DNA of 64,000 nucleotides from Metridium senile (lineage: Eukaryota; Cnidaria; Anthozoa; Actiniaria; Metridiidae): the NCBI GenBank assembly GCA_949775045.1, contig OX459100.1, positions 19,541,268-19,605,267 on the forward strand. Direction: 5' to 3'. The position numbers were made by a program, and so were the translations under genes. The notes beneath the pieces were generated by a model. It did no database searches. It was not told the DNA's origin and worked only from the letters and a program-made list of their open reading frames with translations. Shown piece by piece: positions 1 through 17,258 of the stretch (positions are counted from its first letter, which is position 1; every line of letters starts with the position of its first letter).

Positions 1-308
1 TATTCATGTTATTGACGAGAATCAAATATAGTTGTGTAATATTTGTATGTGATATCTAGATTATCTTCAAAGATATCTAGATTATCTTCAAAGATATCTA
101 GATTATTTCAATTAAAGAATATTTTGATAAGAATTGTTTTATATTCCCATAGAGAACCGTATAAACGAGACAAACTAAGGCCAATAAAACTGTCTATTAA
201 AACCGGAACAGTCGGCCTCGCTGTAACCAAATATAAGCTTATGATATAAAAAAAAACCCGAAGCTTTTGCTCGAGTTTCGAAACCCCACATTAGTAAATG
301 TTCGTTAA

Positions 309-2317
309 AGTGCTAGTCTTACGAGTATGACAAAATTTCTAAACATTTTACCTTTTAAAACTTCAGATGATGGTCATATCACTGTTCAAATTTTATATTC
401 ATACGAGTCCGGGAAGTTGCTGTATTTAGCGTCTGAAGTTCGGCACTTTGCGTCCGCCATTAATCGATCGCGTTCTTCTGAGCCGGCCTGTCATTAAAGG
501 AAGTGACGTCATATGCGCAACGCTCGAATGTTCATTGCTACTAAGCCTCTGTTATTTATATTGTCCGATGGTCATAATTCATCAAATGTTTCATTGATTC
601 TTGAATATTTTTACGTCCAAACTCTAAAACATGTCTCCTACAATATGTGTTGTTCAAGTTTGGTCGAATTTGTCTTACAATAACGCCGAAATTTCAATTC
701 ATTTCAGTCAATAGACTAAATATGAACAAATCGGATTTGCCCGCACAAAAATAGAAAACTTTCGCAAAGACATTATCTGCTTGATTCATTTCAAAAGAGA
801 CCAACTTACAAGGAATGTTTACATCGAGGGATGCAAAAGGCAATTTGTAAAACGAGAGTGTCTAAAGAATGGAACTAAAGAAACTCATCAGTAAAGAGCG
901 CTAACATCATTGTCATAAAAGCTTGCCCTACGTAAAGCAAAAGTGACAAGCATTTGTTGTATCTCGTATTTAGATTTATTGTTGTTTTTTATCTTCATTA
1001 TTTCATCAAAAACGCTACACTCCTTTTGATATAAAGAGCATAGTTTTTTTACTGCCAAAATGGTATGAAACTGGATTTGTTTTGAGTCAGTATGTCAGCC
1101 TACGTAAGGTCAAAATGGAAATCATTGCAAATCAAATAACGTATGTTTTACTGACCTAAGAATATATATTATAAGTTACAGAATTAACAAACTAAACAAC
1201 CTATAAAACAATTCGCAGAAAAATATAAAGACGAAAACTTTGAGTTTGTTTATGAAATGAACGCTCTTGGATGCCAGTATAAATAGTAAGCACATATTGC
1301 GAGTTGTCAGTGTGGCATTTTATCTCGACTGTTTTTAATACTGACTAGCTTCATGAACGTGCATGGAAAACTGATTTTAACGATTAACAAATTGAAAGAG
1401 CTTGCACTTGTGATTAAAAAGCTACATAATTTTTAGAATACTCTAGATAGATTACTTACTTTTGTACACGCTGGTTTGGTTACGGGCGAACAACGGCATG
1501 CAAACTATATATGAAGTAACTTCGGTTACAACACAAAACGAACAAATCAAGACAACAATTCTAGCACAATGAACGTCTTTTAATGCTTATTCAATACACC
1601 AATCAGGCTATGCAGTGTCCTACATCTTTTCCCTACAATGATCGTTATACAGCGACTATACTCTTGATGTTTTACAATACAGTTGTAAACTACACAGAGA
1701 ATATTTGCACTCGCAAAATAAACATAAAAGTTCATGATAAATTTCTTAAATATACTGATAGACTTACTAAAGATATAACTTATAATTGATTATGAATTGC
1801 AATTAATGATTTTATATTGATTTCATGGGTTCCCGTAGCTGTTTTTGTTCAGTTTAGTTTCGACTCGAGCTGTTGATCTACAATATCCTTACGTTCTTCT
1901 TCGATAGCACAATCTTTTCTTGATTTTTTTTTTACCAACGGCTCTAAATCACTTTCAGACTTCTATCAAGTAGTTGATGATGGTGTTCCATACTTTTTTT
2001 CGTCTTTTTTGCGTGGTAATGGTATAAAACTCGCATCAAAAGAGCACGCTACTTCATATAAATATTAGTAAGGAATGTATTGCGACCAGAAGCGTCTTGC
2101 GCATATGATGTCACACACTAAAATGTACAACCGCTGTACAGTATCAAGATCGAGTAATGGCGGACAAAATTTTAGCGTTTTTGACAGCAATTTTTAGGTG
2201 CAAAAAAGTTTTTTTTTTGCATAAATTTTCTGTAACTATCCTTTTTAGGCATATATTTAAGGATGGCATTCTTAAAAAGTGCGAATTTTGCACCTTGATT
2301 TTCGTAAGACTAGCACT
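309..2317. mobile_element. TTAA-flanked foldback (piggyBac-like non-autonomous) element, 2.0 kb
   Basis: The left end AGTGCTAGTCTTACGA (from 309) is matched in inverted orientation by TCGTAAGACTAGCACT ending at 2317. Both sides carry TTAA (305-308 and 2318-2321), the target duplication used by piggyBac and some other superfamilies. Inverted similarity continues inward: a GTCCGCCATTA block near 450 and a TCATATGCGCAA block near 511 recur inverted near 2150-2170 and 2100. No transposase ORF is visible; the only ORF (1583-1789, 68 aa) resembles nothing known. The 1-304 flank shows a short triplicated ATATCTAGATTATC motif at 50-110 and no gene. Confidence 0.75.
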
Positions 2318-2321
2318 TTAA

Positions 2322-3246
2322 TTTAAATCAATAAATAATATAGTAATAGCAATACATATATATGTTTTAGCGAGATAAAGAGTAAAAGCAAAAGTAAATA
2401 TAGAATTCTTCGCGATGTAAACTCGTGTAAAGGAACGATGCGGTCATGATGGCAAATGGCATCGAACTCGTCGTGTCAACAAAGCGACGCCACAGACTCA
2501 ATTTGTTCTGATCTCTTGATATTTTTAATCGGAAAAATAGCTTAAATACTATATATTCATATTACACTCACCTTGGATGATTTAGAACGGCACAATATCC
2601 AGAAAATAAGACGATTTTGATTGACTTCCACAAGCTACACAAACATGTGCCAAGTTACGCGAATAAATTATGGGATAGCTCTTTGTACCGCTGAGCGATT
2701 CAGCGTTCACGCGGGCGCATGTGCAAAAATGAAATGTGAAATGAATGAATGGAAAAATGAGAAATGGTAGCTTGATGATAATCTCTGGAAATATAAAAGA
2801 GTTGGATGCTATTGAAAGTTTATTTTATTTTATTTGTTATCAAAAAATAGTAATATCAAATAAATGATTGTGACACAGGGAACCCAATTATCAAGGGTAT
2901 ATATGTGATGGTAATAAAATACATTTTTGTTACCATTTGGTTTAATTTTATTGAGATGATGACGTTGTATATGATACAAACCAATCATTTCCCTTATAAC
3001 ATTCTAGGTATATATATTAATTATATCAAGCATCATGAACATTACCATCACCATCCGCCATCTTGACTTTTTCTATTTGGCCGAGTTAACTTGTTGTGGG
3101 GCCTAGGTCCAAAATTTTGATCCATGGCATAAATCTATTGTTTTCGTTTCTTACCAAATTGGCATACTCCCAGACTGACCATGCACGACACAATTATTAT
3201 CATTATCATTACCAATTAAAAATCATTTATCTATTTAATTATTTTT
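2322..3246. other. gene-free flank downstream of XYLB
   Basis: No coding exon or RNA gene is visible here. An AATAAA on the minus strand overlaps the end of the XYLB reading frame (near 3245-3250), so the XYLB transcript probably ends within this flank. Confidence 0.5.
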
Positions 3247-8154
<4,908 letters not shown>

Positions 8155-10248
8155 ATGGCGGACGGCAATCCAGCTGAGCCTTTTGAACTTCTCGAACAAA
8201 CGATCGAGCAGTTTATGGAATCCACAAGGCAGATTGGCATTATTGTTAGTGATTTTCAACCTGGAAGTCAAGGAGTATTGAATCAAAAAATGTAAGTCTA
8301 GATATGTTGTTAGTATATACGAAAACAATCGACGTAATTTAGCGACCTGCAAAAATGTCTTTCGAAAGTAGACAGTCTTTATGGCTATTAAATATCGTCT
8401 TTTTAAGTACACAATTTGCTGCCATACATTTACACAGGTTATCTTAAGTGTATACAGTTTAATAATGATATAATGATTAATCTGTAGCAACATGATGGTC
8501 GACAACATGAAGGAAATTGAAAAGTGTAAAGCTTTAGTGAAAGATGTCGAAGTCCCCCTTGAAGTATTCGAGTAAGTATTTGATAATGATAATAATGGTG
8601 ATGATATTCATAATAATGATGATAATAATGATGATGATTGTGTTATTAATGACAATCATAATGATGATGATAGTGCACCTATCAATGCCCGGGGTATCCA
8701 ATCGATGAAATCGATGATCGATTAAAATCGATGACGAATCGATGAAATCGATATCAATCAATCGATTGATATCGGAAGTCGATGACCAATCGATGGACGA
8801 AGTTGATGTGACTTTTCATCGATTGACATCGATTGCCCAATCGTTCATATCGATTGACATCAATTGATATCGATTGCCCAATCGTTAAGCAAAGCCCTAG
8901 CGCTAGTCTGACCGCGACCTTAGACTTTGATCATTGCTTGTTCCTGTATGACCAATGATCACAATTACAATATTTCCTGTTCCAACCCTGGCATGCCTAT
9001 TTTAATATACTCTGGCATGTTCAATATCCATAGTAATTCACTTGAAAGTTATGGATATAACATAAAATTGTACACCATATGTTTTGTTATTAAACAATGT
9101 TGAACAACGTTTCACCTTCGTGTGTGGCTATTTCTGTTAAAGAACTTTCGCTTCTAATCGCTTATCAGCTTAACCAGATAAGCCAGATATATTGTGCATC
9201 AATTGTGCAAATGTATATTTACATGTAGTTTTATAAAAAAGCAGCAATACTGTGTAACAGCCAAATTTGAATTTCAATATCAATTATCTTTGTAGATATA
9301 TTGATCAAGGAAGAAATCCTCAACTATACACAAAGGATTGCCTGGAGAAAGCTTTAATAAAGAATGAACAAGTCAAAGGAAAAATTGATTCACTCAAGGT
9401 AGTATTTTAGAAAAATAACATCTACACAAAAGATGGTAGTCACATTTATAAGTTATCAGTCCAGACCAGCAACATCTGTGTTTTTACAGCACCTTCCATA
9501 ACTACACCTGCAATCTTCAAATACCAACATGAATAACGGTGGATTGCTCTGCCATCAATCAACAATAATTATTAGTCGATACCTTTGATATTTTACAAGT
9601 TGTTGTCTGAACTTTGTTTGTCAAGTAATTATGAAAGTTGCTGTAAATCTTCCATCAAAAAAGATCCTACCTGCAGTTCTTGAAAACATTCCATGAAAAT
9701 GTTTGTAGCAACTGTAATTTATGATGAGAGACATGATGGTCTAGTGGTTTGTGGATCAGATTCTGGGCCTGGGTTCGATTCCAGGCCTGGGCGATCACGT
9801 TGTGTCTTTGGGCAAGGCACTTCACTCTCTCAGTGCCTCGTCCTCTCGGATAAGGACATAAAGCCGGAGGACTCGTCTGCCTACACTCTAATCCTATATA
9901 AGGTGGATGTAAAAGATCCTGTTGTGCTGTTTGCAAAGAGTAGGGGATTGTCTCCCAGTACAACAGTCAGGCCTTGGAGGCAATCACTAACCACACTCAT
10001 GATTGTAAGCTGCTGGTTTCCAGCAGTCCACTAAGTCTTCCACATATTCAGAACTGTAAAGCGCTATGAGCTTTGTAATAGAGCTGGGCATGAGGCATAT
10101 TATTATTGTTAATTTTTACAGATTTTTCTGAGACTGTTTTATTGTTTTTGTTCAGAACTTCAAGTCTTTGCTGACAGCAGAACTCACAAAAACATTCCCA
10201 AAAGAGATGAAAGAATATCAAGAAGTCAAAAACAGCCAAGGAACTTAG
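8155..10248 (+). CDS. MED10: Mediator complex subunit 10, 4 exons, 138 aa
   Basis: A middle-module subunit of Mediator, which links transcription factors to RNA polymerase II in the nucleus. Exons: 8155-8291, 8488-8571, 9296-9398, 10156-10248, all in frame. Family signatures: QIGIIVSDFQPGSQGVLNQK in exon 1, VPLEVFEYIDQGRNPQLYTK across exons 2-3, and the Lys-rich C-terminus TFPKEMKEYQEVK in exon 4. Human MED10 is 135 aa, so length agrees. A poly(A) signal AATAAA lies at 10396-10401. Intron 2 holds TGA-rich and ATCGAT-rich simple sequence; intron 3 holds a tRNA-derived SINE. Confidence 0.95.
8575..8890. repeat. (TGA)n and degenerate ATCGAT-rich repeat in MED10 intron 2
   Basis: Imperfect AATGATGAT triplets run from 8580 to 8670. 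A block of about 200 bp follows in which AATCGAT/ATCGATTG words recur (8698-8885). They begin a few bases after the exon 2 donor at 8572. Confidence 0.8.
9713..10115 (+). mobile_element. tRNA-derived SINE
   Basis: The head has RNA polymerase III promoter boxes: an A box near TGGTCTAGTGGTT (9730) and a B box GGTTCGATTCC (9773-9783). A conserved-looking central part follows (TTTGGGCAAGGCACTTCACT at 9807), then a 3' part ending in TATTATTATTG at about 10098-10110. A diverged minus-strand copy of the middle of the same element lies at 18160-18310. Intronic in MED10. Confidence 0.75.
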
Positions 10249-10494
10249 TACATACAATAATTTAGGCTATGAATTTGTAAATAGTATGTGTATATATTTT
10301 TATCCAAGTATGGATATTCAATAGTTTTTCAATTTGTTCTTCATGCTGATGAAATTGCATGAATATAATGTAACAGTTTAATTGTATTCTGAAACAATAA
10401 AATATTATTTTGTAAGAAATATTGAAATTTCTTTTTCTGTACTTACATCAATAGGAAAACATTAAACAACTGCCACAATACAAATAAATATATC

Positions 10495-10775
10495 TTATTA
10501 GACAGTTTGATGTGTAATATAGCTGGATATTTTACGAGTCAAACGCTGTATTTTGACGAGCCTCCGGACGAGTAAAATATCCAGCCATATTATACATCAA
10601 ACTGTTTAATAAGTTATTTATTATCCAACAAAAGGTTTTTGTTATTTTATAATGCAAAATATTGTTTTACTTCAGGGCTAGATAGACAAGTAAAAATATC
10701 GCTGGATATTTTTACTCGATCCAGTCCTACTCCTGCAATATTTTTACTCGCCTATGACTAGTTGGATAATAAGTT
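10495..10775. repeat. two adjacent palindromic elements
   Basis: 10495-10612 is a palindrome: GACAGTTTGATGTGTAATAT is answered by ATATTATACATCAAACTGTT. 10613-10775 is bounded by TTATTATCCAAC and GTTGGATAATAA. Both look like small MITEs downstream of MED10. Confidence 0.6.
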
Positions 10776-11238
10776 CTTTTATTTGTGTTGTAGGCAATAA
10801 AATTTAGTCTCCCTCGTTTTTAGTGAAAGGCTTCCTGTATCCATCCTTAGTGGGGAGGCACACAGGAAGCCCAACACTATAGATGGCTGTAAGGAAGACT
10901 TTGCAACACCATAAAATATGATACCTAACTTAACTGACGTCTTGAGGCTCAAAACATCAGTAAAATTGAAGCATCATTTTTACCATACATAGTTCACCCA
11001 CCTCCATCTGCCCCTGCTGTGGTGATGACTTGTCTAGGAGAGTATCATTTAGACATTCCTGGCTGCTCGTCAATGACAGCAAGCAACCAATAAACTCACG
11101 CGCTGATTGGTTGAGAACGAAACCGGATGCGAGGGTATTTAGCGTGGAATACCCTCTCATCTGGTTTCTGAATTCATCGGAACAAGCAGCGAGCAGCGAG
11201 CGTCTGGTTTTTGAAGCTTAAATTGAAGTATAAGATTC

Positions 11239-11396
11239 AAGGAAAATTCATTTTTGGACTCAGGAATTCCACGTTGAATTTCAGTCGAAAAATCAATATC
11301 GCACTCATCGCTCCGCGGACTCCGCAATTCATGTGATATTGATTTCTCTCGTGAAAGTCAACGTGGAATTCCCTCGTACTCCAATGAATTTACCTA
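11239..11396. repeat. inverted-repeat MITE
   Basis: AGGAATTCCACGTTGA near 11260 and TCAACGTGGAATTCCCT near 11360 form inverted arms. They include AATCAATATC/GATATTGATT pairs around a GC-richer centre. Confidence 0.55.
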
Positions 11397-11429
11397 TAGA
11401 ACTTGAACCGTACAGATACTGAATATACA

Positions 11430-11620
11430 TACACCTACATGCAAGAACGTTGTCATTAACATTTGAACATTTGTAATTTAGTGGATTAGGAATAAATTAA
11501 AAGTACAAAAGAAAGAGTTCTGCTTCAATGATCTTCTTTTGTACTTTTAATTTATTCCTAATCCACTAAATTACAAATGTTCAAATGTTGTATGACAACG
11601 TTCTTGCAAGTAGGTGTATA
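11430..11620. repeat. near-perfect long hairpin (about 84-bp arms, 20-nt loop)
   Basis: The arm at 11430-11513 (ACACCTACATGCAAGAACG ... AAAAGTACAAAAGAA) is repeated inverted at 11534-11620 with few mismatches. Transcription through it would give a long double-stranded RNA hairpin. No TSD was recognised. Confidence 0.8.
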
Positions 11621-11962
11621 TTCCTGTTTCAAAATCGTAGTCGCAGCTTAAGCTACAGTCCACACACTGAAGCTTGCAAAGGGGGATGGCTCAAACTTTA
11701 TATGTATAGTCTGTTTATCCCTTAAAGATTTACCTCTTCCTTACCTTTCCATGTTTGAGTGCGTCATGATCATAGTTAACCAGCAACAAAGAGAATGTAG
11801 ATGTGTCATTCACTTTATTTCAAAAATTAATAACATTGGGTATATATACAAATATTACCCAAACATCAGAACAAGACAGTTGTTCATTCATTTGGTTAAA
11901 ACAAACAGTAAATCCAACTGATCTAATGTACTCAAACGATAGGTAATATAATGAAATATGTA

Positions 11963-12025
11963 ACAACATAAAAAAATGTTGACTTAACTTTACTGACGTT
12001 TAAGCCCCTTGTCAGAGTAAAATGT
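11963..12025 (-). repeat. partial copy of the GAAGGGCTAAAGCTCG-type repeat
   Basis: Minus-strand match to the 3' half of the dispersed repeat (GTTGACTTAACTTTACTGAC present), with its central stem degenerate. 10402-14080 otherwise shows no gene. The PRELID3B 3' UTR may extend to an AATAAA on the minus strand at 13326-13331. Confidence 0.6.
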
Positions 12026-12851
12026 ACTCAAAAACATTCATTTTGAATAAAAAAAAAAACACATTTAGCATTGTCAATCTTTATTTTATTTATTTATTAT
12101 CAAATGATACACAACAATAAATAGTATTTTAAATATCTTAGAAAATACTGTAAAATGAAAGCACATGGCTTTTTAATATCTAGATCTTGACTGTAAAACA
12201 ATTGTGCTTTTGATAGTTCCATAGACCAAGAATGAACGTTCCAAGTCAAGGTCGGAGTTCCTACACACTGTAAATTATAGTTTTGCTGTGTGCAACTCCA
12301 ACCTCAACTTGAGCTATTAATTGTGGTCACTGAACAGAATTATTACTATATTTAAGTTAGAGGATATTACATGGGCGCATGAGAAGATAAAATTTATATC
12401 TCCAAGCGACAATGTAATGTTCTGTTTATTATAAAATTATCAATGAAAATAAAATTTATTTGAAACAAGAAGTTTCTGTAAAGCTGTGTTACCATAGTGA
12501 TGATATGTAAAAATAACATGTTATTTTCACATGTGAAGATATCAAATTTTTGAAACAGAGATCAAAATATAGGTATTTCATTGACAATTATATAATAAAG
12601 CAATAATTTTGCATTCCTTGTACGTCATTATTTCACCCATACTTTCACCTTTTAGCTCAATGAGTACTTGGTCTCTCATGAACAATAGCAAGTGCTCTGC
12701 AGTCAAAATCTAAACTTCTATTCAGTGTAACAAACAGTTACACAGTGTGATGGTGTATTGTTATAAATAGAACTAGTGTCAATATTCACTATTTGTGAAT
12801 ATTCCAGGTTTTTTTTACAAAACATTAAAAATATTCAAAACCAGCAAGAAT

Positions 12852-13024
12852 AGACCTCTTTACCTCCATATGCAAATTGCCCATTTCAGACCACGTGTCA
12901 TTCCCTTGAGAATTGTTCTTTTATGATGAACGTGTTATATCATTTACATGTGAAAGAAACAATTCTCAAGGGTAGCATCACATGATCTGAAATGGAACAA
13001 CAAACAAGGAAGGTAAAGAGGTCT
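12852..13024. mobile_element. palindromic MITE, single copy
   Basis: The terminal repeats AGACCTCTTTACC and GGTAAAGAGGTCT bracket an almost complete palindrome (CCCTTGAGAATTGTTC / GAAACAATTCTCAAGGG). The same element occurs as a tandem array at 36075-36842. Confidence 0.8.
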
Positions 13025-13477
13025 TTTATGCTCAAATTTTTATTTAGCATAATGGTATAAATCAAGCACAATTCAAATTTCCCTAACTATTTACCATTAT
13101 GTAACTATAGTTAAAACAAACTTTTAATATTACCAAAACCATGTGTAGTAAAAAAACTGATAATTAATCAACTATAATGAATGTAAGAACTACTTTGAAA
13201 GACCCAAAAGAAGGGGAAAAGGAGGCTGATAATATCAGTACAGAATTAATAATTAATGTATAGACTGTGGACACATTTTAGTGTATGTAGATGAACTACA
13301 CAGTAGTTGTTTTGTATCTGTGATGTTTATTTGATAATAAATCACACAGATAATGACACGTCTTCTTTTTTTTCTGCTGTAAAACAAGCAGTTGGATTGC
13401 CTTTCTTTAGGCTTGACTGTACATGAATGAGCTCCAGGCTCCTCTCATGATGTCAGTTGTACCTTTGTTCTTTCTGT

Positions 13478-13870
13478 CTTTGATAATAATACCATTAACG
13501 TTCTTCAACCTCTCCTTGATAATATCATTAGCTTTCTTCAACCTCTTCTTGATAATATCATTAACTTTCTTCTAATTCATCTTGATAATACCATTAGCTT
13601 TCTTCAGTCTCTCCTTGATAATATCATTAACTTTCTTCTAATTCATCTTGATAATACCATTAGCTTTCTTCAACCTCTCCTTGATAAAACCATTAGCTTT
13701 CTTCAACCTCTCCTTGATAATATCATTAACTTTCTTCTACTTCATCTTGATAATATCATTAGCTTTCTTCTAACTCTTCTTGATAATATCATTAGCATTC
13801 TTCAACCTATTCTTGATAATATCATTAGCTTTCTTCTACCTCTCCTTGATAACATCATTAGCTTTCTTTT
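13478..13870. repeat. about 33-bp tandem repeat downstream of PRELID3B
   Basis: About a dozen imperfect copies of CTTGATAATATCATTAGCTT plus TCTTCAACCTCTC. It lies beyond the PRELID3B stop codon and may be within its 3' UTR. Confidence 0.85.
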
Positions 13871-14081
13871 ACCTCTGCATAAACTTGATTTTCATAGTCA
13901 TTAACAAGAGTTAATCTCTTGAACACCACCACCTTGACCACCTCTGCTGTCACATGCAAACACCTTGTAGCTCTTTTATCCCTAAATGTCCCTTACTTGG
14001 CTTGATATTTTCATTACTTCACTGCTGGTTTCATTGCAGTATTATTGTTGATTTATTATTAAATACCAGTTGTGTAGTGCA

Positions 14082-16544
14082 TCATGATTTTCCTTCACAC
14101 AATGCTTGTGGCATTGCCTGTTCAAGTCCTTGCTTAGCATGTTCTATCTCAGTGTTGATTCTTTGAGTAGCTTGTTCTAGGTTATTAGCAAGCTCTTGGA
14201 CTTCTTTGTTGATGATTGCTAGTACATTCTCCATTGCTTGTCTTCCCTAAGGTACAAAACAACCAGATAATATATTAGAGATACCATTCTTTTACATAAT
14301 AACATTTCATACATTAGAGTGCAAGATAATAATATTCCCATAAAACAGTAATACTATGTAGTATAATTTTATGCTAATTCCATTGTTTCAATATTTAGTT
14401 AGTACTAGAGTACAAACATTAAAAGCGTGCAACATAAATAGTACTAAATAGTGATATTTTATGCTAATTCTATTGTTTTCTATTGTTTAATTAGTACTAT
14501 TTAATACTAATTAGTACTACTTATTTCACGGGTATAATATTTGCACTCTACATGTTTGTCAAACAAAACACAGATCTGTATTTCTCTCAGTATCTGTGAT
14601 CCTTGCACAGTGATTTTGTATTAATGTTCTCACCTTTCCAGCATTGTTTGACATGGTTGATTTGATCAAGTTTTCAAAGTGATCTCCAAAACTAATACCA
14701 AATACTTTGATAACAGCTTCTTGTTGAAGATTTGTACTACAAACAATAACACAGGATTATCATCAGGCTAATGGTTTAGACAGTACATTAGTTTACTTTC
14801 AATCATGACCTTCATAATCACCACCTCCTAAATATTATCATGACTATCATAGCCTACACCACTGGTATAATCCAGGGGCGGATCTAGGGGGTGATCCCTT
14901 TAGGCACTAGACACCCCCTAGCTCCACTATGAGCCCTATTTTATTGAAGACATTTAGGAACTGGACACCCCCTAACACCCCAAGAGCCCATTATTTGCAA
15001 ATGGGACACCCCTGACAAATTTCTTGATCTGCCCACTGTAACCACCATTATTATCACCATCATTATAACCACCATTATCATTACCAACATAATCACCGTC
15101 CTCATCATCACCATCATCATTACTATCATTATTACCATATTACACCATATTATATTGCTTTTACTCTGACGAAGGGCTAAAGCTCAAAACGTCAGTAAAG
15201 TTAAGTCAACATTTTTTATGGTGTTACAAATTTCATTATAATTATAGCCTTAGAAAGCCTAGGAGAATTCCACTTTGCAAGTGCAGGACAATAAGATACC
15301 AGAACAGCTTCATTCCAAGCTCAATTAAGAAATGGGACTAATTTAACATGTATTTTATCTACAATTATATTTTTTAGAGATGTGTGTATATATATATAAT
15401 GTAAATATTTTAGCTATACTTTAAAACAATGTAAATATTGAGTTTTTCAATTCCTTTGAATTGCCAGTCAATTTTATCATTATATTATTATTATTATACA
15501 GAATACTTACACTTCATCTTGCTTTGTGTCTTGTGAATAAATCAGTTTCTCCTCTACTGTACACCAGTTTGATAATGACCAATTCCTACTGTACAATTCC
15601 ATTGTTTTATTCTTAGGATCAATAACTGATTCCTCAAAAGCATATGCAAGATCATCCAAACCAAACATTCTATTAACCCATGATGGTAGAAATCCATCTG
15701 TTCCTATTAGACGCTTTGTATGGAGTTTGCCTTCTTCGTCGACATATCTATCTAAGATATCAATTGTTTTCACTCCTGGGTTTAATTCATTTGGGTATTT
15801 TCGCCATGCTGCTTGAGTGACTCTTTCCCAACAATGTCTGGAACGATGATGATAATATATATATAAATGATTATTCATAAATTATGCATAAATTAGTATC
15901 CTCAAATAATTTAGACAAAGTACTGTCTGTAATGTGACATATTATCATAACAATAAACATATATCATTAAGCATGATATCATATAACCTGATACTCATAT
16001 TCCTTTTATTAATTATAACAAAATCATGCAATTTTTCTAGATGACAAACGTATCTGAATTGCATTCAAGCATGAAGCACCAAAAAGGACCAGGAAAAACC
16101 GCTAAAAGGCTTACAAGTTCGATCAACTGGCTTCAATTGAACTATCTCACAACGCAGCAATAAATAATACTTATATTCTAAGTTCAGATACACAATACAA
16201 TGTTTAATATTACGTAACGGTGTGTGAATTTCAATGCCAAATTCACGTGAAATGTAGATAAGAACTTAGACTATAAAATAGTCTTGTAACTAAAGGTTAT
16301 AAAATACTAATACAATTATCATGAATGAAATGGGAAATGTGTCTTATTGTGTAAGATAATCAATACATTGATCAATCAAAGGTATCAAGCAACACTACAA
16401 GAACAGACGAGAAAAGCCGGTATACTTTTTACGAGTCGATGTCGACATTATAATTTGGTTCAACATGACAAAACTAACTATTTCTGCAGATAAAACGAGG
16501 ATTCATACTTACTGAAAGACGTGTTGCGATGTCCAGAGTTTCAT
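14082..16544 (-). CDS. PRELID3B: PRELI domain protein (slowmo/PRELID3B), 4 exons, 208 aa
   Basis: PRELI/MSF1 proteins of the slowmo group carry phospholipids across the mitochondrial intermembrane space with TRIAP1-type partners; PRELID3B is linked to phosphatidylserine. Exons: 16544-16513, 15837-15511, 14736-14634, 14246-14082, all in frame. Exon 1 encodes MKLWTSQHVF, the typical slowmo N-terminus. Exon 2 gives WERVTQAAWRKYPN and DILDRYVDEEGKLH. Exon 3 gives QEAVIKVFGISFGDHFE. Exon 4 ends in an amphipathic, probably coiled-coil helix (about residues 165-205). Length matches the usual 190-215 aa. It is divergent from NELFCD, with 714 bp between the starts. Confidence 0.93.
14868..15028. mobile_element. 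MITE with CAGGGGCGGATCTAG end
   Basis: CAGGGGCGGATCTAGG at the left and CTTGATCTGCCCACTG at the right form diverged inverted ends. CACCCCCT runs lie inside. It sits in PRELID3B intron 2, next to an ATC/ATT trinucleotide stretch (15040-15140). Confidence 0.55.
15163..15245 (+). repeat. partial copy of the GAAGGGCTAAAGCTCG repeat
   Basis: Contains CTCTGACGAAGGGCTAAAGC, TCAGTAAAGTTAAGTCAAC and GTGTTACAAATTTCATT, as in the other copies. It stops before the TATCAAACACCGACGCAGC part. In PRELID3B intron 2. Confidence 0.85.
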
Positions 16545-17258
16545 CTTAAGTTTATGCCAGGTAATAAGCGATTTATATGGTTAAAAGTGTGGTTTTAGTG
16601 ATGTTACTTGATGGGTATTCCACAATGTGCTTCTTTGCACGGACAGATTTACGTAACTGTGGACCAAAGTCCATCTTCTCGACTTACGCAATCTTACCCT
16701 TTACCTCATTGGACCATTTCCACCCACATACTTATGACGTCATCAAAATACTGACACAGGAAACCCAAAAAAAAGAAAACCATAGAAAAATGACGCTTTT
16801 AATTTCTTGTTCTTTTTTTCAGCGGATTTTTGGTTTAAATAATATGTAGATTGGTTAAGACTTTAATATAATTAACATCAATTGGTTGGAATGTAAAAAA
16901 ATGTTAATCTATTATTTTTTTCAACAATTTTCACAAATCAGAATAACTTTAAAGATCTGAGACCTAAAAAGAAACAAAGTTTTAACAAAATATCCCTCAA
17001 AATTCATTTCTTTGGTAAATGTAGAAATTGAAATACATGCGTAAGAATGACAAAGCATTTTTAGCATTTACCAATCGGGCTTCCTGTTTTATACCCATGA
17101 TCCTCCTCGTGTTTTCAAGCTGATCTCAAGTACTGCAGGCGCAAGTTATAGTATACAAATACATCAAATCTTTACAAACATGGTTTTGTGCCTGTAAAAA
17201 TTGTGTTTTTGCCTTGTGATCGCGCTTTCAATAGCACGATAGCTGTAGATAGTGTACT
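16545..17258. promoter_or_regulatory. divergent PRELID3B/NELFCD intergenic promoter region
   Basis: 714 bp separate the two start codons, with no coding exon between. The PRELID3B-proximal part is AT-rich and the NELFCD-proximal 60 bp slightly GC-richer. No TATA box stands out. A shared bidirectional promoter is inferred from the head-to-head layout only. Confidence 0.45.
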
